From the NCBI RefSeq assembly GCF_023634805.2, contig NZ_CP106881.1, positions 186,001 through 250,000 of the forward strand: 64,000 bases of DNA, read 5' to 3'. Shown one piece after another: positions 1 through 8,166 of the stretch; within the stretch, counting starts at the first letter, position 1, and each line of letters begins with the position of its first letter. Source of the stretch: Comamonas endophytica. GTDB lineage: Bacteria; Pseudomonadota; Gammaproteobacteria; Burkholderiales; Burkholderiaceae_C. The notes under the pieces were generated by a model. It was not told the DNA's origin and did no database searches. It worked only from the letters and a program-made list of their open reading frames with translations. Both the position numbers and the translations under genes were made by a program.

Positions 1-433
1 CGGCGCGGCCCTCGCGCAGCATTTCCCACGTGCCCGTCATCACCTCGGTGCCTATGCGCAGGCGCGTGCCGCAGTTCAGCTCCTCGAAGGCGCAGATGTC
101 GGGGTTGAAGGCGCTGGTGGGAATCAGCGAGTCATGCACCAGCCGCAGCTCCGACTCGAAGCCGGTGGCGATCTGCCGCATGCGCGACTCCAGCTGCTGC
201 GCCGCGGTCAGCAGCCAGCGCCCTTCCTTGAGCATTTCCTGGCCGGCCGGAGTGAGCGTGACGCGCGGGCCGCTGCGCACGAACAGCGCCAGCCCGAGCT
301 GATCCTCCAGCTTGGCGACCGCGTAGGAGATGGTGGACGGTACCTTGTACAAGCGCTCCGCGGCCGCGGCAAAGGAGCCGTGGCGCGCAATGGCGTCGAT
401 GATCTCTATGGCTTCGAGGGTCAATTTGAGCAT
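1..433 (-). CDS. LysR-family transcriptional regulator (N-terminal part, cut by window edge)
   Basis: The visible 144 residues begin with a LysR winged-helix domain: 'AIARHGSFAAAAERLYKVPS' is followed by 'SYAVAKLEDQLGLALFVRSG', the usual recognition helix and wing. The effector domain starts near residue 90 and runs off the left edge. The gene is divergent from the pirin gene 140 bp away, the usual position of a LysR regulator that controls its neighbour. The gap contains a near-palindrome, ATTATCGATGAT, about 8 bp from the regulator start. The class is clear; the target and inducer are inferred from position only. Confidence 0.9.
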   Translation of the reverse strand, partial: MLKLTLEAIEIIDAIARHGSFAAAAERLYKVPSTISYAVAKLEDQLGLALFVRSGPRVTLTPAGQEMLKEGRWLLTAAQQLESRMRQIATGFESELRLVHDSLIPTSAFNPDICAFEELNCGTRLRIGTEVMTGTWEMLREGRA

Positions 434-573
434 GTTCGAAATTATCGATGATGAATCGTGAAAAGCTTCAACCTCGAAACTTGCACAAAGCGGGAAACTA
501 CATCCATCGCAGCAAGGAACGCAGCAAAACGCCGAAGACCTTGCATGAATTTCATCGAACGAAAGGACGCATC

Positions 574-1293
574 ATGATCGACATCCGCAAATCCGACGAC
601 CGGGGCCGCGCAAATCACGGCTGGCTGCAATCGCGCCATACCTTCTCCTTCAGCAGTTACCGCGATCTGCGCCAGCAGGGTTTCTCCGACCTGCTGGTGA
701 TCAACGACGACCACGTGGCCCCGGCCAAGGGTTTCGGCACGCACGGCCACCGCGACATGGAGATCTTCTCCTATGTGCTCGAAGGCGAGCTGGCGCACAA
801 GGACTCGATGGGCACCGGCTCGGTGATCGTTCCCGGCGACGTGCAGATGATGAGCGCCGGCAGCGGCGTGCAGCACAGCGAGTTCAACCACTCTGCCGAG
901 CAGCCGGTGCACTTCCTGCAGATCTGGATCGTGCCCAACGAGCGCGGCGCCGAGCCCCGCTACCAGCAGGTGCGCTTCGAGGAAGCCGACAAGCGCGGCC
1001 AGCTGCGCCTGATCATCGCGCCCAACGGCGAAAACGGCGCGCTGGCGGTGCGCCAGGATGCGCGGGTCTATGCCGGCCTGTTCGACGGCGACGAAGCCGC
1101 CACGCTCGATGTGGGCGCCAACCGCAATGTGTATGTGCATGTGGCGCGCGGCAGCCTGGAAGTCAACGGCGAGCGCCTGTCCGAAGGCGACGGCGCACGG
1201 ATCCGCAACGCCCCGGCGCTGCGCTTCGGCAAGGGCGAGAACGCCGAGGTGCTGGTGTTCGACCTGCGCCCCAACGAGCTGCCCACGATGTGA
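574..1293 (+). CDS. Pirin-family protein (YhaK-like bicupin)
   Basis: Predicted 239-aa cytosolic bicupin of the pirin family, some members of which show quercetin 2,3-dioxygenase activity. The N-terminal cupin carries the metal-site motif 'HGHRDMEIFSYVLEGELAHKD' region (first His pair near residues 57-59) and a later 'GVQHSEFN' histidine/glutamate pair, the usual four-ligand arrangement. The ATG was chosen because GAAAGGA lies 7 bp upstream; the longer reading frame adds 42 residues with no family similarity. It is the first gene of a same-strand set with a YcaC-like hydrolase 46 bp downstream, then an amidohydrolase and an exporter. Family assignment is firm; substrate is unknown. Confidence 0.93.
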   Translation: MIDIRKSDDRGRANHGWLQSRHTFSFSSYRDLRQQGFSDLLVINDDHVAPAKGFGTHGHRDMEIFSYVLEGELAHKDSMGTGSVIVPGDVQMMSAGSGVQHSEFNHSAEQPVHFLQIWIVPNERGAEPRYQQVRFEEADKRGQLRLIIAPNGENGALAVRQDARVYAGLFDGDEAATLDVGANRNVYVHVARGSLEVNGERLSEGDGARIRNAPALRFGKGENAEVLVFDLRPNELPTM

Positions 1294-1339
1294 GCCACGC
1301 TTTTTCCATCCACCCTTTTCAACTTCAGGAGACACCGCC

Positions 1340-2011
1340 ATGACCAACGCCCACATCGCCCAGCCCGTTGCCTACGCCAAGCCCGGCGCCACGCTGCTCA
1401 ATTCCCAGGACCACACCCTGGTGATGATCGACTTCCAGTCGCAGATGGCCTTTGCCACGCATTCCATCGATGCCACCACGCTGCGCAACAACGCGGCGCT
1501 GGTGTCCCATGCGGCGGCAGGCTTCGGTGTCTCCACCATCCTGACCACCGTCGCGGAGAAAAGCTTCAGTGGCCCGATGTTCGATGAAGTCACGGCGCCC
1601 TTCCCCGGCCAGGCCCTGCTCGACCGCACCTCGATGAACACCTGGGAGGACGGGGCCGTCATCCGCCGCGTCAACGAGATCGGCAAGCCGCGCATCGTGC
1701 TGGCCGGGCTGTGGACCAGCGTCTGCATCGTCGGCCCCGCGCTGTCGGCGCTGGACCAGGGTTTCGAGGTCTATGTCATTGCCGATGCCTGCGGCGATAT
1801 CTCCACCGAGGCCCACGAGCGCGCCATGGACCGCATGGTGCAGGCCGGCGCCCGCCCGATCACCGCGCTGCAATACCTGCTCGAGCTGCAGCGCGACTGG
1901 GCGCGCGGCGAGACCTATGAGTTGACGACCGGCATCGCCAAGAAGTTTGGCGGCGCATATGGCATCGGCATCAACTACGCGAAAAGCATGTTCAACGCCC
2001 ACGAAGGCTGA
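1340..2011 (+). CDS. Isochorismatase-like cysteine hydrolase (YcaC type)
   Basis: A 223-aa member of the isochorismatase-like hydrolase superfamily, closest in pattern to YcaC. The catalytic triad can be placed: Asp in 'VMIDFQSQM' (near residue 31), a Lys in 'TVAEKSFSGP', and the nucleophilic Cys in 'LWTSVCIVGPALSA'. The C-terminal half keeps the YcaC signature 'VYVIADACGDIS...AHERAMDRMVQAGA'. The start has AGGAG 8 bp upstream. Together with pirin before it and an amidohydrolase after it, it suggests a small hydrolytic pathway acting on an amide- or imide-like compound. That substrate class is inference; YcaC proteins generally have no proven physiological substrate. Confidence 0.92.
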   Translation: MTNAHIAQPVAYAKPGATLLNSQDHTLVMIDFQSQMAFATHSIDATTLRNNAALVSHAAAGFGVSTILTTVAEKSFSGPMFDEVTAPFPGQALLDRTSMNTWEDGAVIRRVNEIGKPRIVLAGLWTSVCIVGPALSALDQGFEVYVIADACGDISTEAHERAMDRMVQAGARPITALQYLLELQRDWARGETYELTTGIAKKFGGAYGIGINYAKSMFNAHEG

Positions 2012-2072
2012 TCGCCGCGGCCCCGGGCGCTGCGCCCCGGGGCTCCCATCGGATGACATCCCAGGAGACAAC

Positions 2073-3962
2073 ATGCCCACGCCCGCCACGCCCGATCTGG
2101 TTCTTTTCAACGGCCGCTTCACCACGCTGGACCGCGCCAACCCCACCGCCCAGGCCGTTGCCATTGCCGGCGGCCGCTTCCTCCACGTCGGCAGCAACCA
2201 GGAGGTGCTGGCGCTGGCCGCTGCCGGCACGCGCCGCATCGACCTGCAGGGCCGCAGCGCGCTGCCCGGGTTGATCGACAACCACCTGCATATCATCCGC
2301 GGCGGGCTGAACTTCAATATGGAGCTGCGCTGGGACGGCGTGCGCAGCCTGGCGGACGCGATGGCCATGCTGCGCGCCCAGGTTGACATCACTCCCGCGC
2401 CGCAGTGGGTGCGCGTGGTCGGCGGCTTCACAGAACATCAATTCGTGGAGAAACGCCTGCCGACGCTGGAGGAGCTCAATGCCGCGGCGCCCGACACGCC
2501 AGTCTTCATCCTGCATCTCTATGACCGCGCACTGCTCAACGGCGCCGCGCTGCGCGCCGTGGGCTACACCCGGGACACCCCCGCGCCGCACGGCGGCGAG
2601 ATCCTGCGCGACAGCTCCGGCAACCCGACCGGGCTGCTGCTGGCCAAGCCCAATGCCGCCATCCTGTATGCCACGCTGGCGCTCGGCCCGAAGCTGCCGC
2701 GCGAATACCAGCTCAACTCCACGCGCCACTTCATGCGCGAACTCAACCGACTGGGCGTCACGGGCGCGATCGATGCGGGCGGCGGCTTCCAGAATTATCC
2801 CGACGACTACAACGTCATCGAGGAGCTGGCCGAAGCCGACCAGTTGACCATTCGCCTGGCCTACAACCTGTTCACGCAAAAACCCAAGCAGGAAAAGGAA
2901 GACTTCCTGAACTGGACCGCGACCTCGCAATACAAGCAGGGCACCGACTACTTCCGCCACAACGGCGCAGGCGAGATGCTGGTGTTCTCGGCGGCCGACT
3001 TCGAGGACTTCCGCCAGCCGCGCCCCGAACTCGAGGCCGGCATGGAAGGTGATCTGGAGGAAGTCGTGCGCATCCTGGCGCAGAACCGCTGGCCCTGGCG
3101 CATGCATGCGACCTATGACGAGACCATCAGCCGCGCGCTGGATGTGTTCGAGAAGGTGAACCAGGACACGCCGCTGGCCGGCCTGAACTGGTTCTTCGAC
3201 CATGCCGAAACCATTTCCGAGCGTTCGATCGAGCGGGTCGCGGCGCTGGGCGGCGGCGTGGCGGTGCAGCACCGCATGGCCTACCAGGGCGAATATTTCG
3301 TCGAGCAATATGGCGCGCGCGCCGCCGAGGCCACGCCGCCGGTCAAGCGCATGCTGGAGATGGGCGTGAAGACCTCGGCCGGCACCGATGCCACACGCGT
3401 TGCCAGCTACAACCCCTGGGTGTCGCTGTCGTGGCTGGTCACGGGCCGCACCGTTGGCGGCCTGCAGCTGACGCCGCAGCGCAATTGCCTGGACCGCGAG
3501 CAGGCGCTGCGCATGTGGACCGAGAACGTCACCTGGTTCTCCAACGAGGAAGGCAAGAAGGGCCGCATCGAGGCGGGACAGCTGGCCGATTTGGTGGTGC
3601 CCGACCGCGACTTCTTTGCCTGCCCGGAATCCGAGATTGCCGACACTTCGGCGCTGCTCACCATGGTCGGTGGCAAGGTGGTCTATGGCGCGGGCGACTT
3701 CGCGCAGTTCGACGAGGCGCAGCTGCCGCCCGCCATGCCCGACTGGTCGCCGGTGCGCCGCTATGGCGGCTATGGCGCCTGGGGTGCCAAGGACAATGGC
3801 CCGCTGCAGCAGCTCGCGCGCCAGGCCGCGGCGGCGTGTGCCTGCGCGAATGCCTGCAATGTGCACGGCCATGCGCATGGTGGCGCGTGGAATGCACAGC
3901 TGCCCACCTCCGACGCCAAGAGTTTCTGGGGCGCACTGGGCTGTGCCTGCTGGGCGGTATGA
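2073..3962 (+). CDS. YtcJ-like metal-dependent amidohydrolase with a Cys/His-rich tail
   Basis: A 629-aa amidohydrolase-3 (YtcJ / N-substituted formamide deformylase-like) enzyme. It opens with the family's beta-sandwich ('LVLFNGRFTTLD'), has the first metal motif in 'GLIDNHLHIIRGG' (near residue 72), a histidine-bearing 'WRMHATYDETISRA', and the late 'SAGTDATRVASYNPW' segment that supplies the catalytic Asp. AGGAG precedes the ATG. The last ~45 residues form an Ala/Cys/His-rich tail ('CACANACNVHGHAHGG') that ends in CACWAV, outside the catalytic barrel. The stop overlaps the start of the MFS gene (ATGA), so the two are translationally coupled. Physiological substrate is unknown. Confidence 0.92.
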   Translation: MPTPATPDLVLFNGRFTTLDRANPTAQAVAIAGGRFLHVGSNQEVLALAAAGTRRIDLQGRSALPGLIDNHLHIIRGGLNFNMELRWDGVRSLADAMAMLRAQVDITPAPQWVRVVGGFTEHQFVEKRLPTLEELNAAAPDTPVFILHLYDRALLNGAALRAVGYTRDTPAPHGGEILRDSSGNPTGLLLAKPNAAILYATLALGPKLPREYQLNSTRHFMRELNRLGVTGAIDAGGGFQNYPDDYNVIEELAEADQLTIRLAYNLFTQKPKQEKEDFLNWTATSQYKQGTDYFRHNGAGEMLVFSAADFEDFRQPRPELEAGMEGDLEEVVRILAQNRWPWRMHATYDETISRALDVFEKVNQDTPLAGLNWFFDHAETISERSIERVAALGGGVAVQHRMAYQGEYFVEQYGARAAEATPPVKRMLEMGVKTSAGTDATRVASYNPWVSLSWLVTGRTVGGLQLTPQRNCLDREQALRMWTENVTWFSNEEGKKGRIEAGQLADLVVPDRDFFACPESEIADTSALLTMVGGKVVYGAGDFAQFDEAQLPPAMPDWSPVRRYGGYGAWGAKDNGPLQQLARQAAAACACANACNVHGHAHGGAWNAQLPTSDAKSFWGALGCACWAV

Positions 3963-5542
3963 GCATGGCTGATACCCACACATCCGGCAGCTTCGCCGCG
4001 CTGCGCCAGCCGGTATTCGCCGTGCTGTGGGCCGCGACGGTGCTGGGCAATACCGGCAGCTTCATGCGCGATGTCGCCAGCTCCTGGCTCGTGACCGACC
4101 TGTCGGCCAGCCCCACGGCCGTGGCGCTGATCCAGACCGCGGCCACGCTGCCGGTCTTCCTGCTGGCGATTCCCGCGGGCGTGCTCTCGGACATCCTGGA
4201 CCGCCGGCGTTTTCTGATCTGCGTGCAACTGGTGCTGGCGGCGGTGAGCGGCACATTGCTGCTGCTGTCGCAGGCTGGCGCGCTCACGGTGGAATATCTG
4301 ATCGCGCTGACCTTCGTCGGCGGCGTCGGTGCGGCGCTGATGGGGCCGACCTGGCAGTCCATCGTGCCCGAGCTCGTGCCGCGTGCGCAGCTCAAGGGCG
4401 CGGTGGCACTCAATTCGCTGGGCATCAATATCGCGCGCGCCATCGGCCCGGCCGCGGGCGGCCTGATCCTGGCCAGCTTTGGCGCGGCCGTGGTCTATGG
4501 CCTCGATGTGCTGAGCTATGTCTTTGTCATTGGCGCGCTGCTGTGGTGGAAGCGGCCCCGGGCCGCCGACGACGCATTGTCCGAGAGCTTCACAGGCGCC
4601 TTGCGCGCCGGGCTGCGCTATATCCGCGCCAGCCGCGAGCTGCACCGCGTGCTGCTGCGCGCCGCGCTGTTCTTTGCATTTGCCAGCGCCGTCTGGGCGC
4701 TGCTGCCGCTGGTGGCGCGGCAGATGCTGGGCGGCAGCGCCGGCTTCTATGGCGTGCTGCTGGGCGCCGTGGGCGTGGGCGCGATTGGCGGGGCAATGCT
4801 CATGCCGCGGCTGCGCCGCTGGCTCGATGCCGACGGCATGGTGCTGGGCGCCGCGCTGCTCAGCGCCGCCGTCATGGCAGCGCTGGCGCTTGCGCCGCCG
4901 CAGTGGCTGGCGGTCGTGCTGCTGCTTTTGCTGGGCGCGGGCTGGATCACGGCGCTCACCGCCTTCAACAGCGTGGCCCAGGCCATTGTGCCCGACTGGG
5001 TGCGCGGGCGCGGCCTGGCCGTGTACCTGATGGTGTTCAACGGTGCGATGGCCGCGGGCAGCCTCGGCTGGGGGCTGGTCGCGCGCGCCATCGGCCTGCC
5101 GGCGGCGCTGGCGGCCAGCGCCGCGGGGCTGGCGATCGTCGCGCTGTTGATGCACCGCGTGCGGCTGCCGGCGGGCGAAGCCGATCTGCAGCCCTCCCAC
5201 CATTGGCCGGAGCCGGCGATGAGCGAAGCAGTCGCAAACGACCGCGGTCCGGTGATGGTGCAGACCGCGTACCGCGTGCTGCCGCAGGACCGGCCGGCCT
5301 TTCTGGAAGCGATCCGCCGCCTGTCACAGGAACGCTTGCGCGACGGCGCCTATGCTTGGGGCGTGATGGAGCACACGGCCGATGCCGAACAGATCATCGA
5401 GTGGTTCATGGTCGCCTCCTGGGCCGAACACCTGCGCCAGCACCAGCGCGTGTCGCATGCCGATGCCGACCTGCAGACCGAAGTGCTGCAGTTCCACCGT
5501 GGCCCGGACAAGCCGCAAGTGCGGCATTTTCTGGCGCTGTAG
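3959..5542 (+). CDS. MFS_3-type (EntS-like) transporter with C-terminal soluble domain
   Basis: A 527-aa inner-membrane major facilitator of the EntS/MFS_3 group. About twelve hydrophobic segments fill residues 15-410, with the loop 'PAGVLSDILDRRRF' after TM2 as motif A and 'RAIGPAAGGLIL' in the fifth segment. The final ~100 residues ('VMVQTAYRVLPQDRPAFLEA' onward) form a small soluble domain resembling antibiotic-biosynthesis-monooxygenase folds, a fusion typical of this group. The start ATG overlaps the amidohydrolase stop; a second ATG two codons later is possible. It probably exports or imports the compound handled by the upstream hydrolases. Direction and substrate cannot be read from the sequence. 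Confidence 0.9.
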   Translation: MSMADTHTSGSFAALRQPVFAVLWAATVLGNTGSFMRDVASSWLVTDLSASPTAVALIQTAATLPVFLLAIPAGVLSDILDRRRFLICVQLVLAAVSGTLLLLSQAGALTVEYLIALTFVGGVGAALMGPTWQSIVPELVPRAQLKGAVALNSLGINIARAIGPAAGGLILASFGAAVVYGLDVLSYVFVIGALLWWKRPRAADDALSESFTGALRAGLRYIRASRELHRVLLRAALFFAFASAVWALLPLVARQMLGGSAGFYGVLLGAVGVGAIGGAMLMPRLRRWLDADGMVLGAALLSAAVMAALALAPPQWLAVVLLLLLGAGWITALTAFNSVAQAIVPDWVRGRGLAVYLMVFNGAMAAGSLGWGLVARAIGLPAALAASAAGLAIVALLMHRVRLPAGEADLQPSHHWPEPAMSEAVANDRGPVMVQTAYRVLPQDRPAFLEAIRRLSQERLRDGAYAWGVMEHTADAEQIIEWFMVASWAEHLRQHQRVSHADADLQTEVLQFHRGPDKPQVRHFLAL

Positions 5543-5596
5543 GAGATGCAGCGGGTCGTTGGGCGCGGTGGGTGCGGCTCGCGCGCTGCCTCGGAT

Positions 5597-6028
5597 TCAG
5601 GTCGGGGCGTATCTTGAGGCCTGCAGGAACGCCGGGGGGGTGAAAGCCCTCGATGGCAGGCCTTCGGAGTTCATATCCGATGCCGGATGGCCTTCGCCCG
5701 GATTCTGTACCCGGGCGATCAGCGCATCGAGCCACTCGCCGCCTGGCCCGCCGGGTTCTTCGACGTCCGGCGCAGGGGCGGGACCGCCCTCACGCATTTG
5801 CCCGGCAGCTGTCGGCGCCGCCGCTGCCGCGGGTACAAGGGCTGGCACCCCGTGGTCCGCTTCGGCATCCATCACGGCTGCCAGCAGGGCCGGATCCACC
5901 ACCTCGGCATCCTCATCCATTGGAATCTCGACAAACTGGCCTGGTTGATAGGCCAGCTCGACGGCAAGAATGGCCTCGGACAGGATGAACAGGGGATCGT
6001 AATGGGGAAGATCGATTTGAAGAAGCAT
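5597..6028 (-). CDS. Hypothetical acidic protein
   Basis: I do not recognise this 143-aa protein. It is acidic, with an aliphatic N-terminal third ('LFILSEAILAVELAYQPGQF'), a DEDAEVVD patch and then an Ala/Pro/Gly-rich stretch likely to be disordered. Codon third positions are mostly G/C, as in neighbouring genes, which argues for real coding. There is no signal peptide or membrane segment. The frame also opens 39 codons earlier, but those residues look less like coding sequence. No clear Shine-Dalgarno precedes the chosen ATG, so the start is uncertain. It lies alone between a plus-strand MFS gene and the minus-strand nhaR. Confidence 0.5.
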   Translation of the reverse strand: MLLQIDLPHYDPLFILSEAILAVELAYQPGQFVEIPMDEDAEVVDPALLAAVMDAEADHGVPALVPAAAAAPTAAGQMREGGPAPAPDVEEPGGPGGEWLDALIARVQNPGEGHPASDMNSEGLPSRAFTPPAFLQASRYAPT

Positions 6029-6186
6029 GTTGGTAAACGAATCGTGGATGGACCGTGCGTCTTGCCATTGCTTCCACCCGGCAAGCCTTGCTGGGCGGAT
6101 GGCGTCAACCGTTGGACGGCACGCTTCATAATTTATCACTATCAACTTTAATTATCAATAGCTATCATCCATCTAGCGTCTGGGTT

Positions 6187-7074
6187 TCAATTGTCTGCAT
6201 CTGCCGCTGCAACGATCCGTCGCACCAGCGGGTGGTGCTGCCCGCGGCGCGACCACAGCGCATGCACCTCCTCGTGCAGCCCGGGGCACAATCCGAGCAG
6301 GCGCAGCCCCCGCACCAATCCGACATCTTCCGCGCCCAGATCACTCACCGGAAACACCCCCAGCCCGCGCGCCGCGAACACCGCCAGCAGCGCGCTGTCT
6401 TCGAACTCGCCCACCACGCGCGGTCGCACGCCTATCTCTTGGAACCAGGCATCGAGCGTGGAGCGCAGCGGTGCATGGGATGTGGGCAGCAGCACCGGCA
6501 GCTCCTGCAGCGACTGCGGAAAGCGCTCGCGCGCCGACTTCCTGACCAGCGATGCCGGCCCAAACCACTGCAGCGAAGAGCGCGCGATGCGCTGGCTCGA
6601 CAGGCGCTGCGCGGGATGGTGCGGCGCCGCCTGCCCGGCCAGCACCATATCGAGCTGATGCAGCGCCAGCTCCGACAGCAGCTCGTCGAACTCGCCCTCG
6701 TGGCACACCAGGCGCAGCCCGGGCGTGGCCAGCACCGGCGCCAGCAGCGCATGCGCGGCCAGCTTGGAAATGCCGTCGGACAAGCCCACTGCAAGCCGCG
6801 CCACCGGAGCGCTGCCGGCCTCGCGCACCTCGTCGGCAATGCGCTGGCCGCGCTCGAAGATCTCCTCGGCGCGCGCAAAAGCCGCCTGCCCGGCCTCGGT
6901 CAGCGCCACGCCACGGCCCGCGGGCTTGAGCAGCTGGTGGCCCAGGGACCGCTCCAGATCGCGCACCTGCGTGCTGATGGTCTGCACCGCCATCTCCAGG
7001 CGTTCGGCGGCGCGCGCGAAGCCGCCTTCCTTGGCGACCATCCAGAAATAGTAGAGATGGCGGAAATTCAGCAT
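6187..7074 (-). CDS. nhaR: NhaR-type LysR transcriptional regulator
   Basis: A 295-aa LysR regulator opening with 'MLNFRHLYYFWMVAKEGGFA', the characteristic NhaR N-terminus. The winged helix follows ('AAERLEMAVQTISTQVRDLE') and then a two-lobed effector domain from about residue 90. In enterobacteria NhaR activates the Na+/H+ antiporter gene nhaA in response to Na+. No nhaA is adjacent here; the divergent neighbour is a small membrane protein, and an unrelated antiporter-like gene lies more than 50 kb away in the window. The family call is solid. The Na+ role is inherited from the family and not shown here. Confidence 0.88.
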   Translation of the reverse strand: MLNFRHLYYFWMVAKEGGFARAAERLEMAVQTISTQVRDLERSLGHQLLKPAGRGVALTEAGQAAFARAEEIFERGQRIADEVREAGSAPVARLAVGLSDGISKLAAHALLAPVLATPGLRLVCHEGEFDELLSELALHQLDMVLAGQAAPHHPAQRLSSQRIARSSLQWFGPASLVRKSARERFPQSLQELPVLLPTSHAPLRSTLDAWFQEIGVRPRVVGEFEDSALLAVFAARGLGVFPVSDLGAEDVGLVRGLRLLGLCPGLHEEVHALWSRRGQHHPLVRRIVAAADADN

Positions 7075-7180
7075 CCGATGTCCTTCTGGAAAAACCGCAT
7101 CTTAGGTTCGGTTCCTTCTGGTGTATCCGCTTGACCGGAAACGCCATACTCGGCATTTGCCATCTTCCCGGTCGACATCC

Positions 7181-7591
7181 ATGTTCTACGCTCTCAGTTG
7201 GTCTCTTTCGTTCGTGCTTCTGGGCCTGTGGTCGCTGGTTTGCTGGGGCCTGCATGCAGCCACTGTGTGGGCGGTAGCCGGCGCCGGTGCCTTGGCAGGC
7301 GGTACCGCGGCCATGGGTTCGGTTCGGGCGCCGGGCGGATGGGGTGTCTTGATACCGCCAGGGCTGACGGCGGAGTTCGAGGCACTGCTGCAGTCTTTCG
7401 GCCCCTGGGTGGAGTGGGCACTGTCCGCGGTCCCTGCGCTGGCGGGCGGCGTCACGGTTCTGGCATGGGTCATCTGGGGCCTGGGCGCGCTGGCATTGCT
7501 GGCGCTGGCCGTGGGCGCGCATGTGCTGATCGCCCTGTTCAGGCGCCGCAGCAGCCGTGCGGATACGGCACACACCGCCCCGGTCCACTGA
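7181..7591 (+). CDS. Small integral membrane protein, unknown function
   Basis: A 136-aa protein with three hydrophobic stretches: residues ~3-25 ('LSWSLSFVLLGLWSLVCWGL'), ~26-45 and ~85-120 ('ALAGGVTVLAWVIWGLGALA'). It ends in a basic cytoplasmic tail 'FRRRSSRADTAHTAP', so it is probably an inner-membrane protein. I do not recognise the family. It is divergent from nhaR with a 106-bp gap and is followed by a strong bidirectional terminator, so it forms its own transcription unit. NhaR control is possible from position only. Confidence 0.7.
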   Translation: MFYALSWSLSFVLLGLWSLVCWGLHAATVWAVAGAGALAGGTAAMGSVRAPGGWGVLIPPGLTAEFEALLQSFGPWVEWALSAVPALAGGVTVLAWVIWGLGALALLALAVGAHVLIALFRRRSSRADTAHTAPVH

Positions 7592-7608
7592 GCCCGGCCG
7601 CCCGGATG

Positions 7609-7638
7609 CAAAAAAGCCGCTGTCCCCAGCGGCTTTTT
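7609..7638. terminator. Bidirectional Rho-independent terminator
   Basis: A 7-bp stem GCCGCTG/CAGCGGC with a 4-nt loop, flanked by an A-run on the left and a T-run on the right. It would end transcription of both the small membrane protein gene (plus) and the universal stress protein gene (minus), which converge on it. Confidence 0.92.
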
Positions 7639-7657
7639 TGCCCTTGGCAGGCCGTGC

Positions 7658-8095
7658 TCAGGTGCGCACGACCATCACCGGAATATGCACCGAGCGCAGC
7701 ACGCGCTGCGTGACGCTGCCCAGCATCAGCTTCTCGAGGCCGCGCCGGCCCTGCGAGCCCATGATGATCAGATCGGCGCCCGTGTTCTCCACCACGCGCA
7801 CGATACCCTCATGCACCGCATGGCCCTCGCCCACCACCGTGGTCACGGGCTGGCCGGCTTCGTCCATGATCCTGCGCGCCGATTCCAGCGCGGTATTGGC
7901 TTCGGCCGTGGCGGCGCTCAGGTACTGCGCCTGGCCATAGGCGAAATCGGCCCCCACGCCGGTGAAGGGATAGGGATCCACCACATACACCGCGGTCACG
8001 CTGCTGCCGAAGACCTTGGCCATTTCCGCGGCCTTGGAGACCGCCATCAGCGACGTGGAAGAACCATCGACGGGAACCAGAATGTGCTTGAACAT
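7658..8095 (-). CDS. Universal stress protein (UspA family)
   Basis: A 145-aa single-domain UspA protein. It begins with 'FKHILVPVDGSSTSLMAV' and carries the ATP-binding signature G-2x-G-9x-G-S/T in 'GSQGRRGLEKLMLGSVTQ' near residues 114-131, followed by 'VPVMVV'-like C-terminal strand 'IPVMVVRT'. It should therefore be of the ATP-binding class, a cytoplasmic dimer induced by stress or growth arrest. It stands alone, sharing a terminator with the convergent membrane-protein gene. No partner gene indicates a specific stress. Confidence 0.95.
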   Translation of the reverse strand: MFKHILVPVDGSSTSLMAVSKAAEMAKVFGSSVTAVYVVDPYPFTGVGADFAYGQAQYLSAATAEANTALESARRIMDEAGQPVTTVVGEGHAVHEGIVRVVENTGADLIIMGSQGRRGLEKLMLGSVTQRVLRSVHIPVMVVRT

Positions 8096-8166
8096 GATGT
8101 TTCTCCTCTAGTTGAACCTGCTGCTGCAGTGTGGCATGGCACCCGGCGCCAAGTCCATGAGGGAGG

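Noticed and set aside
441..452. Near-palindrome ATTATCGATGAT as LysR operator upstream of the pirin gene
   Set aside because: One mismatch pair and no T-N11-A form; too weak to annotate as a site on its own.
1992..3983. Long antisense frame opposite the amidohydrolase
   Set aside because: Composition (His/Gln/Arg/Gly-rich) is typical of a reverse-frame shadow and the forward gene has clear catalytic motifs.
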